In this document: in pieces, positions 8,077-14,473 of the stretch
Layout: each line of letters begins with the position of its first letter
Position numbering within the stretch: position 1 is the first letter of the stretch
Origin: Rickettsiales bacterium
Lineage (GTDB): Bacteria; Pseudomonadota; Alphaproteobacteria; Rickettsiales; UBA1997
Assembly (NCBI GenBank): GCA_947425005.1
Contig: CANDYP010000002.1
Coordinates: 1-45,861, forward strand
DNA: 45,861 nt
Direction of reading: 5' to 3'
Made by a program: the position numbers and the translations under genes
The notes under the pieces: model-generated
What the model saw: only the letters and a program-made list of their open reading frames with translations
Databases searched by the model: none
Told to the model about the DNA's origin: nothing

Positions 8077-8880
8077 ATGACTCAAGAGGTTTTATTCGAC
8101 CGTGATTTGCTGCGCCAAAACCGAGCGCGCACTGCCCAAAATTTCGCGCAGCATAATTTTCTGCATCACGAGATTGCAAATAGAATCAAAGAGAATGTTG
8201 AGATGCTGAATCGCAAGTTTGAAAGCATTTTAGAAATCGGTGCTCGTGATACTTACTTGTCTGAGCTCTTTCTTGAAGGGCCGGCTGATTCTTCTGAAGC
8301 CGCTGGTTTAGGAGATCTAACGCCACGTTTGCACAAAGGAATTTTTTACGAATTTTTTGATGACGAAGAAATTTTACCGCAAGAGCCAGAGGCGTTTGAT
8401 CTGATTTTGAGCAATCTAAATTTTCACTACATTAACCAAATTCCGCAATTTTTGCTGCAAGTAAAAAACTTGCTAAAGCCAAATGGCATCTTCATTGCCA
8501 GCTTTTTTGGCGAAGAAAATTTAAGTCAGCTAGTGCACGTAATGCATGAAACTGAAACTGAAATTTACGGCGGAATTTCGCCAAGAACTCCGCCGACGAT
8601 TGACGTCAAAACCGCGGCCGCTCTGCTGCAAAAGGCCGGTTTCCAAAATCCGATTTCTGATTTTGAAAAAATCGAAGTAAATTATTCTGATCCTTTGAAT
8701 CTGTTAAAAGATTTGAAAATGATGGGTCAGGGCAATATTTTAACCAAGCGCTCGCGCAAGTTTTTTACCAAAAAATTCCTCGGAAAAGTTTCACAAAATT
8801 ATCGTAAGACCTACGGAAATACCGATGGTGGCGTTACTGCTACTTTTGAAATTGTTACTGTAACTGGGTGGAAAGTTTGA
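8077..8880 (+). CDS. SAM-dependent methyltransferase-fold protein, NDUFAF5-like
   Basis: Class I methyltransferase-fold protein resembling mitochondrial NDUFAF5, which hydroxylates an arginine of complex I subunit NDUFS7. Evidence: a motif I region ILEIGARDT (near residue 51-59), FDLILSNLNFHYINQIP (motif IV region), then LKPNGIFIASFFG. The C-terminal part matches the NDUFAF5 pattern with LLKDLKMMGQGN, a Tyr-rich YRKTYGN-DGGVTATFEIV and a final TGWK. The glycine-rich loop is not the canonical DxGxGxG, consistent with a modified activity. A GTG three bases earlier (8074) is an alternative start. It is divergent from comF, as in other alphaproteobacteria. Assignment to complex I assembly is by homology only. 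Confidence 0.82.
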   Translation: MTQEVLFDRDLLRQNRARTAQNFAQHNFLHHEIANRIKENVEMLNRKFESILEIGARDTYLSELFLEGPADSSEAAGLGDLTPRLHKGIFYEFFDDEEILPQEPEAFDLILSNLNFHYINQIPQFLLQVKNLLKPNGIFIASFFGEENLSQLVHVMHETETEIYGGISPRTPPTIDVKTAAALLQKAGFQNPISDFEKIEVNYSDPLNLLKDLKMMGQGNILTKRSRKFFTKKFLGKVSQNYRKTYGNTDGGVTATFEIVTVTGWKV

Positions 8881-8995
8881 CTGAGTTTGTGACGAGAAAC
8901 CCCCCTACCCCCCTTGTCAGGGGGGCTTTGCACCGAACTCGATAAGCCCCCCCCTGACAAGGGGGGTAGGGGTGTTTCTCGTCACAAACTCAGTC
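8879..8995. repeat. Palindromic repeat family A, complete copy
   Basis: A 117-base inverted repeat. The outer arms read GACTGAGTTTGTGACGAG and its exact complement, followed by C-rich blocks CCCCCCTACCCCCC and TTGTCAGGGGGGC. The centre contains ACCGAACTCG. It starts at the methyltransferase stop and ends 18 bases before miaB. In RNA it would make a very stable hairpin. Confidence 0.95.
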
Positions 8996-9013
8996 CAAAA
9001 TTAAAATTAAAAA

Positions 9014-10390
9014 ATGAAAAAATTACACATCAAAACCTACGGCTGCCAAATGAACGTCTACGATTCAGACCGCATGCAAGACCTCATGACCGCTGTCGGA
9101 TACGAAACCTCTGACACTCCCGAAGGAGCAGACATGGTCATCATCAACACCTGTCACATTCGCGAAAAAGCTTCGGAAAAATTATTTTCCGATTTGGGTC
9201 GCATCCGTCCCCACAAAGACAAAATGAAAAATGACGGTAACCAGATGATCGTTGCTGTTGCTGGCTGCGTAGCTCAAGCCGAGGGTGAAGAAATTTTCAA
9301 ACGTTCTAATGTTGTTGATATTATTGTCGGACCAGAAAGTTACCAAACCTTGCCAGACTTGGTTGGGAAGGTGATTCGCGAAAAAAAGAAGCAAATTAAT
9401 TTGGAATTTACGCCGAACGACAAATTCGATGTTTTGCCACAAAGCGCTGCCGGAGTTGGTGCTTCAGCATTTGTAACAGTGCAAGAAGGTTGCGACAAAT
9501 TTTGTACTTTCTGCGTCGTGCCTTACACTCGCGGCGCTGAATATTCCCGCGAAGTTTCCAAAATTGTCGACGACGCCAAAAGACTTGCAGGTCAAGGTGT
9601 TTCTGAAATTTATTTGTTGGGACAAAATGTAAATGCGTACCACGGATTAGATGTGAGCGGCCAGTCCGCCAGCCTCGCCAAGCTAATCGAAGAAATTGCT
9701 AAAATCGAAAATATAAAGCGCATCCGCTACACCACGTCACATCCACGTGACATGTCGGATGATCTGATCGCGGCGCATCGCGATGTTGAAAAGTTAATGC
9801 CATTCTTGCACTTGCCAGTTCAAGCTGGATCAAACTCAGTGCTTAAAGGCATGAACCGTAAACACACTCGCCAAGATTATTTTAAAATTATTGAGAAGAT
9901 CCGCCAAGCCAAGCCAGACATGGGCCTGTCTTCTGATTTCATCGTTGGCTTCCCCGGCGAAACTGACAAAGATTTTGAAGATACTTTGGACTTAATAAAA
10001 CAAATCGGCTTTGCGCAGTGCTATTCTTTTAAATATTCACCGCGTCCGGGAACGCCCGCCAATGATGCTAAAATTCAAGTCGAAGAAAAGGTAAAAGAAG
10101 AGCGTTTAGCGATTTTGCAAAAACTTCTAACTGAGCAGCAAATCGAATTTAATCAGAAATTTGAAAACACCGTAATGCCAGTGCTTTTTGAGAAAGAAGC
10201 TCCGAAGAGTAAAGCCAATAGTCCGAAAACTTCGCGTCCCGGCACGCAACTTTGGGGGAAGTCTCCTTGGCTACAATCCGTGATTGTCGATGTTTCCAGC
10301 GAAGAAGAGGCAAAAAAGTATTTTGGCCAAATTGCTGAAGTAAAAATTTTAAAAAGCCGCCCGAGCAGCTTGGTGGGCGAGTTAAGTTAG
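9014..10390 (+). CDS. miaB: tRNA-2-methylthio-N6-dimethylallyladenosine synthase MiaB
   Basis: Radical-SAM methylthiotransferase that converts i6A37 to ms2i6A37 in tRNAs reading UNN codons. The N-terminal UPF0004 domain has cluster cysteines C11 (KTYGCQMN), C47 (NTCHIR) and C84 (AGCVAQ). The radical-SAM triad is C160, C164 and C167 in EGCDKFCTFCVVPY. TSHPRD and SDFIVGFPGET are family blocks, and a TRAM domain ends the 458 residues. The TRAM domain contains an unusual Ser/Pro/Lys-rich stretch, APKSKANSPKTSRPGTQL, where typical MiaB proteins have a shorter R/K-PGQLxGRSP connection. A cspA promoter candidate overlaps the 3' end. Confidence 0.96.
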   Translation: MKKLHIKTYGCQMNVYDSDRMQDLMTAVGYETSDTPEGADMVIINTCHIREKASEKLFSDLGRIRPHKDKMKNDGNQMIVAVAGCVAQAEGEEIFKRSNVVDIIVGPESYQTLPDLVGKVIREKKKQINLEFTPNDKFDVLPQSAAGVGASAFVTVQEGCDKFCTFCVVPYTRGAEYSREVSKIVDDAKRLAGQGVSEIYLLGQNVNAYHGLDVSGQSASLAKLIEEIAKIENIKRIRYTTSHPRDMSDDLIAAHRDVEKLMPFLHLPVQAGSNSVLKGMNRKHTRQDYFKIIEKIRQAKPDMGLSSDFIVGFPGETDKDFEDTLDLIKQIGFAQCYSFKYSPRPGTPANDAKIQVEEKVKEERLAILQKLLTEQQIEFNQKFENTVMPVLFEKEAPKSKANSPKTSRPGTQLWGKSPWLQSVIVDVSSEEEAKKYFGQIAEVKILKSRPSSLVGELS

Positions 10391-10397
10391 GTATAAT
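10370..10397 (+). promoter_or_regulatory. Candidate sigma70-type promoter for cspA
   Basis: TTGGTG at 10370-10375 and a perfect TATAAT at 10392-10397 are separated by 16 bases. Transcription would start near 10404 and give a leader of about 150 nt before the cspA start. Long leaders are typical of cold-shock genes. The -35 box overlaps the last codons of miaB. Confidence 0.45.
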
Positions 10398-10554
10398 CCA
10401 ATTTTTACGCGACTCATCTCGCAATGAAATTGAGATGGAAAATAAAAAATATCACAATTTATGAAAATTGTAGGAGACTTTATTTTTCCTATGTTACAAA
10501 TAGATCGTGGCTTTACGGAGCTACATCAATTTATAAATTTTAAGAAATACAAAA

Positions 10555-10770
10555 ATGACAGATCAAGTTAGCGGTACAGTAAAATGGTTTAATGACGAAA
10601 AAGGTTTCGGTTTCATCGAAATCCCGGACAGCAAAGACGTTTTCGTTCATCACAGTGCAATCAATGCTAGTGGTGGTCGCCGCACTCTATTCGAAGGCCA
10701 AAAAGTAACTCTAGAAGTTATTCAAGGCAAAAAAGGTTTAGAAGCTACAAACGTAGTTGCACAAAACTAA
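10555..10770 (+). CDS. cspA: Cold-shock domain protein, CspA family
   Basis: The 71-residue single cold-shock domain binds single-stranded RNA/DNA and prevents mRNA secondary structure. The RNP1 motif is KGFGFIEI (21-28), the RNP2 motif is VFVHHSAI (about 35-42), and TVKWFNDEKG lies at the start. Length and sequence are typical. It has its own promoter candidate (10370-10397), a leader of about 150 nt that may be involved in regulation, and a strong intrinsic terminator (10815-10851), so it is probably transcribed alone. Confidence 0.96.
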   Translation: MTDQVSGTVKWFNDEKGFGFIEIPDSKDVFVHHSAINASGGRRTLFEGQKVTLEVIQGKKGLEATNVVAQN

Positions 10771-10814
10771 ACCCATTTTTTGATTCTCAGAATTTCTGAT
10801 TTTCAAAAATAATT

Positions 10815-10851
10815 AAGCCCTCTCAAAAATTTTTGAGAGGGCTTTTTTTAT
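10815..10851 (+). terminator. Intrinsic terminator after cspA
   Basis: A perfect 30-base palindrome, AAGCCCTCTCAAAAA plus its complement, is followed by a T-run. It lies 44 bases after the cspA stop. The A-tract on the other side means it could also serve the leftward SRPBCC gene. Confidence 0.92.
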
Positions 10852-10874
10852 TGTCTAAAATTTGAAGTGAAGCA

Positions 10875-11525
10875 TTACCTAGTGGTTACTGGTGGTGTAG
10901 TGGTGGTTGCGGGAGCGGGGGTTACTGTAGGGCTACCCTCTTCTTTTGTGGCGGTTGCGGCTGCTTCGGATTTAATTTCTTTTGTAAGCCTTTCTCCCAA
11001 ACGGGGCTTTTCCAAAATTACTTTTAAATCTTTTAGACCTTTCTCAAAATCTTTTTCAACTTTGCTATGCATCAAGAGGCAGATCAGGTTAAAAGGAACG
11101 GGTGTGTGGCCAGACATTTCCCAAGTTACTCTTGTTTGATTTACGCCAGCATCTTCAGTGAGAAAGTATGCGGTGTTGGTGGTTTTTATCGGCTTTTCAA
11201 AACGTAGTTCAAAATCAATCCGTTCGTTGCTGGAAATTTCTTTAATTTCTTCCTCGCCAACTCCAACCTCTCTATTTCCTGACCAAGAAGAGATCGCTCC
11301 CACGGTGCCGTCAACACCCCTAATATTCATTTTAATATTAGGATCCATCTTTGACCAAGGTTGCCAATTTCTGGAATTTTCCATCAATTTTAAATAAGAG
11401 AAGACTTCGGATTTGGGTTTGTTGACTGTAATTGATTTTTTGATTTCAAAATCTTGTGGAGCTACTATTGCGGCTACAAGGACTAGAGCGACTAGAGCGA
11501 GGAGGGCTGTGAGAAGTTTTTTCAT
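10875..11525 (-). CDS. SRPBCC-family (polyketide cyclase/START-like) protein with N-terminal anchor
   Basis: The 216-residue product has an N-terminal hydrophobic segment (about 4-22) and then an SRPBCC domain: FEIKKSITVNKPKSEVFSYL opens it, with NWQPWSKMDP next and GHTPVPFNLICLLM near its end. This fold binds hydrophobic ligands; no substrate can be read from the sequence. The C-terminus (about 180-216) is a low-complexity Ala/Thr/Pro/Val tail. I chose the ATG at 11525 because TAGGA lies a few bases upstream; a TTG at 11537 would add four residues. It is probably a membrane-anchored periplasmic protein. It shares no operon with cspA, which converges on it. Confidence 0.8.
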   Translation of the reverse strand: MKKLLTALLALVALVLVAAIVAPQDFEIKKSITVNKPKSEVFSYLKLMENSRNWQPWSKMDPNIKMNIRGVDGTVGAISSWSGNREVGVGEEEIKEISSNERIDFELRFEKPIKTTNTAYFLTEDAGVNQTRVTWEMSGHTPVPFNLICLLMHSKVEKDFEKGLKDLKVILEKPRLGERLTKEIKSEAAATATKEEGSPTVTPAPATTTTPPVTTR

Positions 11526-11677
11526 AAATCCTACCAAATTAATTGTTAAAATTATTTTGGGATTTTTTGTGGTGAAAAGTGACGCTAAACATTCACGAAA
11601 TCACGTGCACGAATCTAGGACGGTAGTCATTTTTTTCAATTCCTAATCTCGGAAGTCTGGAGTTTAATTTTTTCTCT

Positions 11678-12334
11678 TTAAGAATTTTTGTTTGTTGTCG
11701 GTTTTGTAAACTCTACTTCTAAAATAATTTCGACCTTGTCGCTGACGCCCATGCTGGAACCTTTTTCTGGAATGCCAAATATGATTCCAAAGTCAGAACG
11801 CTTTAAAGCTCCGCGGGCGGAAAATCCGATGCGGGATCCACTTGGATCCATCGGGTTTCCGGCGTAGCCACCGTTAAATTTGACTTCCAAAATCATTGGG
11901 CGCTTAACGCCGTGCAATTCAAGCTCGCCAATGATGCGGGCGGTATTGGTGCCGGTTAATTCGATTCTGGTGGAATTAAAATTAATTGCTGGGAATCGGA
12001 GCGCATCAAGCCACTGCTCATTTTGCAGCAAGGTATTGAAGTTAAGTTTCTCGGAATTCGGGTAATCTGTTTCGATCGAAGATGGGTCTATACTAGCTGA
12101 AACGCTTGATTTATCTGGGTTGGCTGGGTCAAACTGCAAGGTGGCGTCAAACCTTTTGAAGCGAGCGGTGTAGTAAGAGAATCCTAAATGATTGACGCGA
12201 AAAATTAGGCTGGCATGCGATTTATCTAACTCGTAAACGCCGGCTGGCAATTCTTTTGTAGCTGGGTTGGGGAGTTCTTGCGGAGTACAAAATGTGAGTG
12301 CAAATAAGATGTAAATGGCTGAAATTTTTTTCAT
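11678..12334 (-). CDS. YceI-family lipocalin-like periplasmic protein
   Basis: The 218-residue product has an N-terminal hydrophobic signal with C16 after ALTF, a weak lipobox, so it may be a lipoprotein or simply exported. The YceI domain follows: YELDKSHASLIFRVNHLGFSYY, an RFDATLQFDP strand, SIDPSSIETDYP and LELHGVKRPM. YceI proteins form a beta-barrel that binds polyisoprenoid or similar lipids in the periplasm. The ligand here is unknown. The gene is divergent from msrA, about 94 bases apart, which suggests a shared envelope stress context, but no regulator site is visible. Confidence 0.92.
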   Translation of the reverse strand: MKKISAIYILFALTFCTPQELPNPATKELPAGVYELDKSHASLIFRVNHLGFSYYTARFKRFDATLQFDPANPDKSSVSASIDPSSIETDYPNSEKLNFNTLLQNEQWLDALRFPAINFNSTRIELTGTNTARIIGELELHGVKRPMILEVKFNGGYAGNPMDPSGSRIGFSARGALKRSDFGIIFGIPEKGSSMGVSDKVEIILEVEFTKPTTNKNS

Positions 12335-12428
12335 AAAATCTGCTGAAATTAATTAATAAGTTTTAGCAAAAAAACTACTGACAAAGCCTCCAAAGACTGA
12401 CAAAGACCTCTAAAGTAACTCAAAAAAT

Positions 12429-13013
12429 ATGCCAAAAAGTTTCTTACAAATAATCACCTTTCTAATTTTTATGTTTCCAATTTTTGAGAATTCTAATGCC
12501 GCAACTCCAGCCACAAAATACGAGAAAGCCATCTTGGCGGGAGGATGTTTTTGGGGCGTGCAGGAATTAATTGGCAGCCTTGACGGCGTAGTAAAAAGCG
12601 AAGTGGGTTACATTGGAGGAGGGGATCTTAACCCAACTTACGAGCTGATTTCGACAGGTTTGACCAATTACGCCGAAAGTGTTGAAATAACTTTCGATCC
12701 TCAAAAAATTTCTTACGAAAAAATTTTAAAATTCTTTTTTACGATTCACGATCCAACAACTCTAAACCGCCAGCAGAACGACACGGGCAGCCAATATCGT
12801 TCAGAAATTTTTTACTTAAATGACGGGCAAAAAAACATTGCTGCAAAAGTTATTGAGCAGGCGAATAAATCTGGGGTTTTCGCGAAGCCGGTGGTGACAA
12901 AGCTTTCCAAGGCAGAAAAATTTTACCCTGCTGAAGAGTACCACCAAAATTATCTGCAAAAACACCCTTACGGCTACACCTGCCATCATGTGCGCAATGA
13001 ATGGAAGTTTTAA
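12429..13013 (+). CDS. msrA: Peptide methionine sulfoxide reductase MsrA, exported
   Basis: Reduces methionine-S-sulfoxide in oxidised proteins. The catalytic motif GCFWG is at 39-43 with C40. YIGG and the C-terminal EYHQNYLQKHPYGYTCHH are family blocks, and C in GYTC may resolve the sulfenic acid. The first 24 residues form a Sec-type signal peptide (a hydrophobic run, then NSNAA), so the enzyme should act in the periplasm. It has 194 residues. No msrB domain is fused. It converges with the lexA-like gene over about 80 bases that show no strong terminator. Confidence 0.94.
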   Translation: MPKSFLQIITFLIFMFPIFENSNAATPATKYEKAILAGGCFWGVQELIGSLDGVVKSEVGYIGGGDLNPTYELISTGLTNYAESVEITFDPQKISYEKILKFFFTIHDPTTLNRQQNDTGSQYRSEIFYLNDGQKNIAAKVIEQANKSGVFAKPVVTKLSKAEKFYPAEEYHQNYLQKHPYGYTCHHVRNEWKF

Positions 13014-13094
13014 CGGAGAACAAACATCTGTCGTCCCAGGCTGTTGAACAAGCCTTCATTAAAACCACTTCTTTCAACCAGTGGGTGAGGTAGT

Positions 13095-13709
13095 TTAAAG
13101 CATCCGATTGCTAATCACCCCACGTACCACGCCTTCCACCCTAAAATCCTTCGCAGCTAAAAACGGCTCAAATTCACTATTTAGTGACACCAAAATCACG
13201 CTGTCCTTCTTATTTTGTTGTTTAATTTTCTTGATCAAAACCTGCTCATCGTTAACGCACAGAGCCATTACACCATTTTCTGCTTTGTTGGTTTTTTCAA
13301 TAATTACAAAATCTCCACTACTAATTTTTGGTAACATCGAATCACCCTTAGCCTTTACCATGAAGGCTTTGCTAGCTGGAAAGCTTAAAAATTTTGTTGA
13401 AATGGGAATGCGATCAATCGGGCTGCCATCCAAAACCGATCCGTTGGGACCGCAAGCAGCAAGGCCGTACAAATTTAAGTAGGCAATTTCTTTGTCGGGG
13501 CGTTTTAAAATCTGGTAATCTTTGGAGTCGTAAGGGTTCTTTTTTAAGTAACCTTTTTTCTCGAGCTGCGACATGTGATGCACTACAACACTAGTGGAAG
13601 AGGCGCCGATTAAATTTTGCAATTCTCGGATAGTTAGAGGCTCGTCAATATTTTTGGACAAGATCTCAATCAATTTTTCCTGAGCTGGATGAATGCGGGC
13701 CTGAGACAT
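13095..13709 (-). CDS. LexA-like repressor, S24 peptidase family
   Basis: The 204-residue product has a winged-helix N-terminus (about 1-70) and a LexA/UmuD-type S24 autoprotease domain. The cleavage site is LAACGPNG with C86-G87, a Cys-Gly bond as in UmuD, whereas E. coli LexA has Ala-Gly. The nucleophile is S124 in KGDSMLPKI and the general base K160 in VLIKKI. This is the form of an SOS-type repressor inactivated by RecA-stimulated self-cleavage. The helix-turn-helix is not clearly the standard LexA type, so a phage-like or alternative repressor is possible. A palindrome at 13763-13776, upstream of the start, is a candidate autoregulatory site. Confidence 0.8.
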   Translation of the reverse strand: MSQARIHPAQEKLIEILSKNIDEPLTIRELQNLIGASSTSVVVHHMSQLEKKGYLKKNPYDSKDYQILKRPDKEIAYLNLYGLAACGPNGSVLDGSPIDRIPISTKFLSFPASKAFMVKAKGDSMLPKISSGDFVIIEKTNKAENGVMALCVNDEQVLIKKIKQQNKKDSVILVSLNSEFEPFLAAKDFRVEGVVRGVISNRML

Positions 13710-13754
13710 TTTAACTTAGGACGTTTTAAAAATTTGGTTGTGTTAATAATTTCT

Positions 13755-13776
13755 AGTTCTAATTGTTCTAGAACAA
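13755..13776. promoter_or_regulatory. Candidate operator upstream of lexA-like gene
   Basis: TTGTTCTAGAACAA at 13763-13776 is a perfect 14-base palindrome. It is preceded by another GTTC (AGTTCTAATTGTTC), giving GTTC direct repeats five bases apart; the usual alphaproteobacterial LexA box has GTTC spaced by seven. The site is about 55-65 bases upstream of the lexA-like start and about 97 bases upstream of the gene at 13873, in their shared divergent region. Confidence 0.5.
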
Positions 13777-13872
13777 CACAGAATAAACTATTAATTCTGG
13801 CCAGAGATTAAAGTCAAATTTAAAAATAAGTGTCGGCCAGTTTTAATTTTTTTAACTTCAAAAAATAAATTT

Positions 13873-14157
13873 ATGGAAGCGCAAGAAATCTTGAAAAAAG
13901 CCATGTCGAACAGAAGACCAATCTCTTTTCAATATTACAAAATCGGCAAAATGCAGGCAGAAGAAATAGGCAACGCCCGCATTATCCTCATCTCAACTGA
14001 TGAGTCTGGCAAAGAGACCGTGATGCTTGATCTGTTTCGGAATAAAGTTGGGGTGCAAAATAAATTTAAAAATCTCCTCCCAATCTGGAGATATTTCGAC
14101 ATGAGCGAGATGTCCAACATCCAAATTCTAAATGAGAGCAAAGTGGATGAAGTTTAA
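13873..14157 (+). CDS. Small WYL-domain-like protein
   Basis: This 94-residue protein reads like a standalone WYL-type ligand-binding domain. An N-terminal helix (ILKKAMSNRRPISFQYYKIGK, first ~25 residues) is followed by a strand with EIGNARIILIS, then a charged turn and a C-terminal WRYFDMSEMSNIQIL, which matches the family's end (WR.F...I..I.IL). There is no helix-turn-helix domain. WYL domains bind nucleic acid or ligand and often control stress or defence genes, but nothing here shows what this one senses. It is divergent from the LexA-like repressor across 163 bases that hold the candidate operator. Family assignment is tentative. Confidence 0.5.
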   Translation: MEAQEILKKAMSNRRPISFQYYKIGKMQAEEIGNARIILISTDESGKETVMLDLFRNKVGVQNKFKNLLPIWRYFDMSEMSNIQILNESKVDEV

Positions 14158-14237
14158 ATCAATGGCAAAACGAATTCTGAAAAAAGGAAGAGAAAAAAAA
14201 GGGAGGAGGGTAAATCTTGAGGGAGTATTTAATGAGT

Positions 14238-14314
14238 TGGTTGCGGGGGCTGGATTTGAACCAACGACCTTCAGGTTATGAGCCTGACAAGCTACCGGGC
14301 TGCTCTACCCCGCG
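14238..14314 (-). tRNA. Initiator tRNA-fMet (anticodon CAU)
   Basis: A 77-base cloverleaf reading leftward. The acceptor 5' strand is CGCGGGG and the 3' strand CCCCGCA, so position 1 is C opposite A72: the C1-A72 mismatch marks bacterial initiator tRNA. The anticodon loop is CTCATAA (CAU) on a TCAGG/CCTGA stem; two of the three usual initiator G-C pairs remain. The T-arm holds GGTTCAAATCC. CCA is encoded. The neighbouring promoters cannot be recognised. Confidence 0.95.
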
Positions 14315-14382
14315 GTATGAAATGTAGCTCTGAGTTTTTGCGCTCAGAAGTTTTGATTTGTTTGCTTGCGCAAACTGGGGGT

Positions 14383-14397
14383 TGCTCTACCCCGCGG
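14383..14397. repeat. Partial copy of the tRNA-fMet 5' end
   Basis: TGCTCTACCCCGCGG at 14383-14397 is identical to 14301-14315, the 5' part of the tRNA gene in complement. Inverted copies of AGCTCTGAG/CTCAGAGC near 14326 and 14424 flank the stretch. It is a degenerate duplicate and does not fold as a tRNA on its own. The 316 bases 14158-14473 otherwise hold only the tRNA and the hairpin after ileS. Confidence 0.75.
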
Positions 14398-14439
14398 ATG
14401 TGAAATAAACTGAATTTGTGAAGCTCAGAGCAAGGGCGC

Positions 14440-14468
14440 GCACCTTAGGAAGGCGAAAACTAAGGTGC
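14440..14468 (-). terminator. Hairpin directly after ileS
   Basis: GCACCTTAG and CTAAGGTGC form a 9-bp stem around an 11-base loop, starting five bases after the ileS stop. It has no T-run, so it could be an RNA-stabilising hairpin or a factor-dependent end. Confidence 0.6.
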
Positions 14469-14473
14469 AAGAA

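Noticed and set aside
8914..9114. Rightward frame across family A and the miaB start
   Set aside because: It is an artefact of the palindrome and another frame of miaB; the miaB frame carries all conserved motifs.
14158..14473. Frameshifted remainder of IleS after the stop
   Set aside because: The complement of this stretch holds a hairpin, a tRNA fragment and the tRNA gene, with nothing like the IleS C-terminal domain in any frame.
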